NCBI GenBank assembly: GCA_946535435.1
Contig: CAMNDM010000040.1
Coordinates: forward strand, 1 to 33,310
Reading direction: 5' to 3'
Source: Physcocola sp002396385
GTDB taxonomy: Bacteria > Bacteroidota > Bacteroidia > Bacteroidales > Paludibacteraceae
DNA length: 33,310 bases
Part shown: piece by piece, positions 31,944 to 33,310 of the stretch
Position numbering within the stretch: position 1 is the stretch's first letter
Layout of the letters: every line of letters begins with the position of its first letter
Notes under the pieces: model-generated
Database searches by the model: none
Told to the model about the DNA's origin: nothing
What the model saw: the letters and a program-made list of their open reading frames with translations, nothing else
Translations under genes and position numbers: made by a program

Positions 31944-33310
31944 ATGGAAAACAATCAAAAACTCTCTGTCTTAGAGAAATGCGCCTATGGCGCTGGTGAC
32001 TTGGCATGTAACCTCTTCTGGGGTCTTATCTGTATCGCCACTGCTTTCTATACCGAGTATTTCGGTATGGAGGCGGCTGCTGTCGGTACTATGGTGCTGG
32101 TCGTTTCAATTATCGACATCGCTTTCGATGTGATTATCGGCGCAATTGCCGACCGTAAGAATACGCGTTGGGGACGTTTCCGCCCTTGGATTCTGTTCGG
32201 CGTGGTTCCTTTCTGCATCATCGGATTCTTTACTTTCTATACACCTGCGTTCAGCGAGCCGCTGAAGGTGGTCTACGCTTATGTCACCTTCCTGCTCTGC
32301 CGTCTGATGTACTCGGTCGTTAACGTGCCTTATGGCGCGCTGATGGGCGTTATCTCGGCCGACCCTGCCGAGCGTACTTCTGTATCGGCTTACCGTAACA
32401 TCGGTGCGCAAATCGGTTGCTTGTGCAGCTATGGTTTCGTTTTCACCATTGTTGCTGCCTTTATGAACGCTTTCGATTGTTCGGGTCAGGCTGCCTTCTC
32501 TTGGACAGCTTTCGTTTATGCGGTTGCCGCCTTCATTCTGCTTATGTGCACTTTCTTCTTCACCCGCGAGCGTGTGGAGCCTGTAAAGAAGGAACAGTCG
32601 AATTTGAAGGACGACGTGAAAGACCTCTCACAGAACAAGCCTTGGATTGCCCTCTCGGTTGCCGGCATCGCCATGCTGTTCTTCGTGTTCGTACACAACG
32701 GCTTGATTCCTTACTACGCTAAATACTGCGTGGCCGATATGGATGCCAATGGCAATCCGGTTGTTAACGGAACCCTGTTCGGTTTTGAATTGAACTGGGA
32801 GTTGGTTTCTACCTTGTTGCTCAGCTCGGGCTCTATCTTCACCATTTTGGGTACAATGGCTATCCAGAGTGTGGTTGGCAAGTATGGTAAGAAGAAGACC
32901 TGGATGGGCTGCTTTATCTTGGCATCTGTCCTCTCGTTGGGCTTCTTGGTGGTAGACAAGAACAACATCGGCCTCATCATCATCATGAACATCCTCTTCA
33001 CCTTGTCTATCGGTCCTTCTGGCTACATCATGTGGAGTATGTATGCCGACGTTGCCGACAATGCCGAGGTTGAAACCGGCCGCCGTGCTACTGGTTTGAT
33101 CTATTCATCTGCAACAATGGCGCAGAAGTTGGGCCAGGCTTTGGCAAACTCTATCCCTGCTTTCGCTTTGGCTACCATCGGTTTCGTGGCAAACACCAAC
33201 CTCAGCGAAGAGACCATCGGCTCTTTGAAGTTCATATTCGCCGCGCTTCCTCTGCTTGGCTCTGCTATCGGTATCGCTGCCTTGTTCTTCTACAAGATCG
33301 ACGAAGACCT
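31944..33310 (+). CDS. GPH/MelB-type sugar:cation symporter (3' end outside the window)
   Basis: Inner-membrane major-facilitator transporter. The frame is open from the ATG at 31944 to the window edge (455 codons), and relatives are usually 450-490 residues, so little is missing. About 12 hydrophobic helices are visible. Family signs are the start LSVLEKCAYGAGDLACNLFW, the loop DRKNTRWGRFRPWI after helix 2, NVPYGALMGVISADPAERT, and MWSMYADVADNAEVETGRRA then TGLIYSSATMAQKLGQAL. A glucan-derived disaccharide or xyloside is the likely cargo given the GH5 neighbour. The gene is separated from GH5 by a terminator and has its own -7 motif. The coupling ion cannot be read from sequence alone. Confidence 0.9.
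   Translation, partial: MENNQKLSVLEKCAYGAGDLACNLFWGLICIATAFYTEYFGMEAAAVGTMVLVVSIIDIAFDVIIGAIADRKNTRWGRFRPWILFGVVPFCIIGFFTFYTPAFSEPLKVVYAYVTFLLCRLMYSVVNVPYGALMGVISADPAERTSVSAYRNIGAQIGCLCSYGFVFTIVAAFMNAFDCSGQAAFSWTAFVYAVAAFILLMCTFFFTRERVEPVKKEQSNLKDDVKDLSQNKPWIALSVAGIAMLFFVFVHNGLIPYYAKYCVADMDANGNPVVNGTLFGFELNWELVSTLLLSSGSIFTILGTMAIQSVVGKYGKKKTWMGCFILASVLSLGFLVVDKNNIGLIIIMNILFTLSIGPSGYIMWSMYADVADNAEVETGRRATGLIYSSATMAQKLGQALANSIPAFALATIGFVANTNLSEETIGSLKFIFAALPLLGSAIGIAALFFYKIDED

Noticed and set aside
1..33310. CRISPR arrays, tRNA or rRNA genes, and complete insertion sequences
   Set aside because: No regularly spaced repeats, no cloverleaf sequences in the gaps and no intact transposase were seen by eye.

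Overview
The window looks like chromosome from a member of the Bacteroidales (phylum Bacteroidota). The signs are: AT-rich start regions without Shine-Dalgarno sequences; many copies of the Bacteroidetes -7 promoter motif TAnnTTTG, three of them with TTTG about 20 bases upstream; a three-gene sdhCAB operon of the Bacteroidetes type; and the phylum-typical block DUF6089 protein - isoprenyl transferase - BamA - OmpH - OmpH - glutamate racemase. The genus cannot be fixed from this sequence. A cellobiose phosphorylase, a GH5 glucanase lipoprotein and a GPH-type sugar symporter suggest a plant-glucan user, for example from a gut or rumen.

Layout. 1-6603: terminator of an off-window gene, then thiE and, two bases later, a 1,932-residue helicase-nuclease (transglutaminase-like + DUF4011 + SF1 helicase + MTES_1575/Vsr-like nuclease + DUF3320) that resembles single-gene antiphage proteins. 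6604-10496: sdhCAB with a leader hairpin and a strong terminator. 10506-14160: TatD-family hydrolase, NhaD Na+/H+ antiporter, and an unrecognised repeat-containing lipoprotein. 14278-15905: M28-fold glutaminyl cyclase overlapping rnhB by four bases. 16081-22380: envelope-biogenesis block (DUF6089 OMP, uppS, bamA, two ompH/skp genes, murI). 22515-25001: GH94 cellobiose phosphorylase. 25069-27743: an AT-rich accessory island. 27845-30472: clpS-clpA. 30583-33310: GH5 lipoprotein and a GPH transporter that runs off the end.

The island is the most unusual part. It sits between the GH94 terminator and the clpS promoter and holds an orphan PD-(D/E)XK nuclease with its own promoter, a 30-base palindrome, and a minus-strand cassette. 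The cassette contains a YoeB/Txe toxin-antitoxin pair, the C-terminal half of a serine recombinase, and a fragment of a type IIG-like specificity domain. An exact 16-base inverted repeat (26360-26375 and 27728-27743) bounds the cassette, and the right copy carries the -33 element of the toxin-antitoxin promoter. This looks like a decayed invertible or mobile restriction/defence cassette.

How genes may work together: the GH5 lipoprotein would cut beta-glucan, the GPH symporter would import the products, and the cytoplasmic GH94 enzyme would phosphorolyse cellobiose to glucose-1-phosphate and glucose. The fumarate reductase/succinate dehydrogenase and NhaD fit an anaerobic, ion-gradient-based metabolism. 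All functional assignments come from reading motifs by eye; no database search was run.
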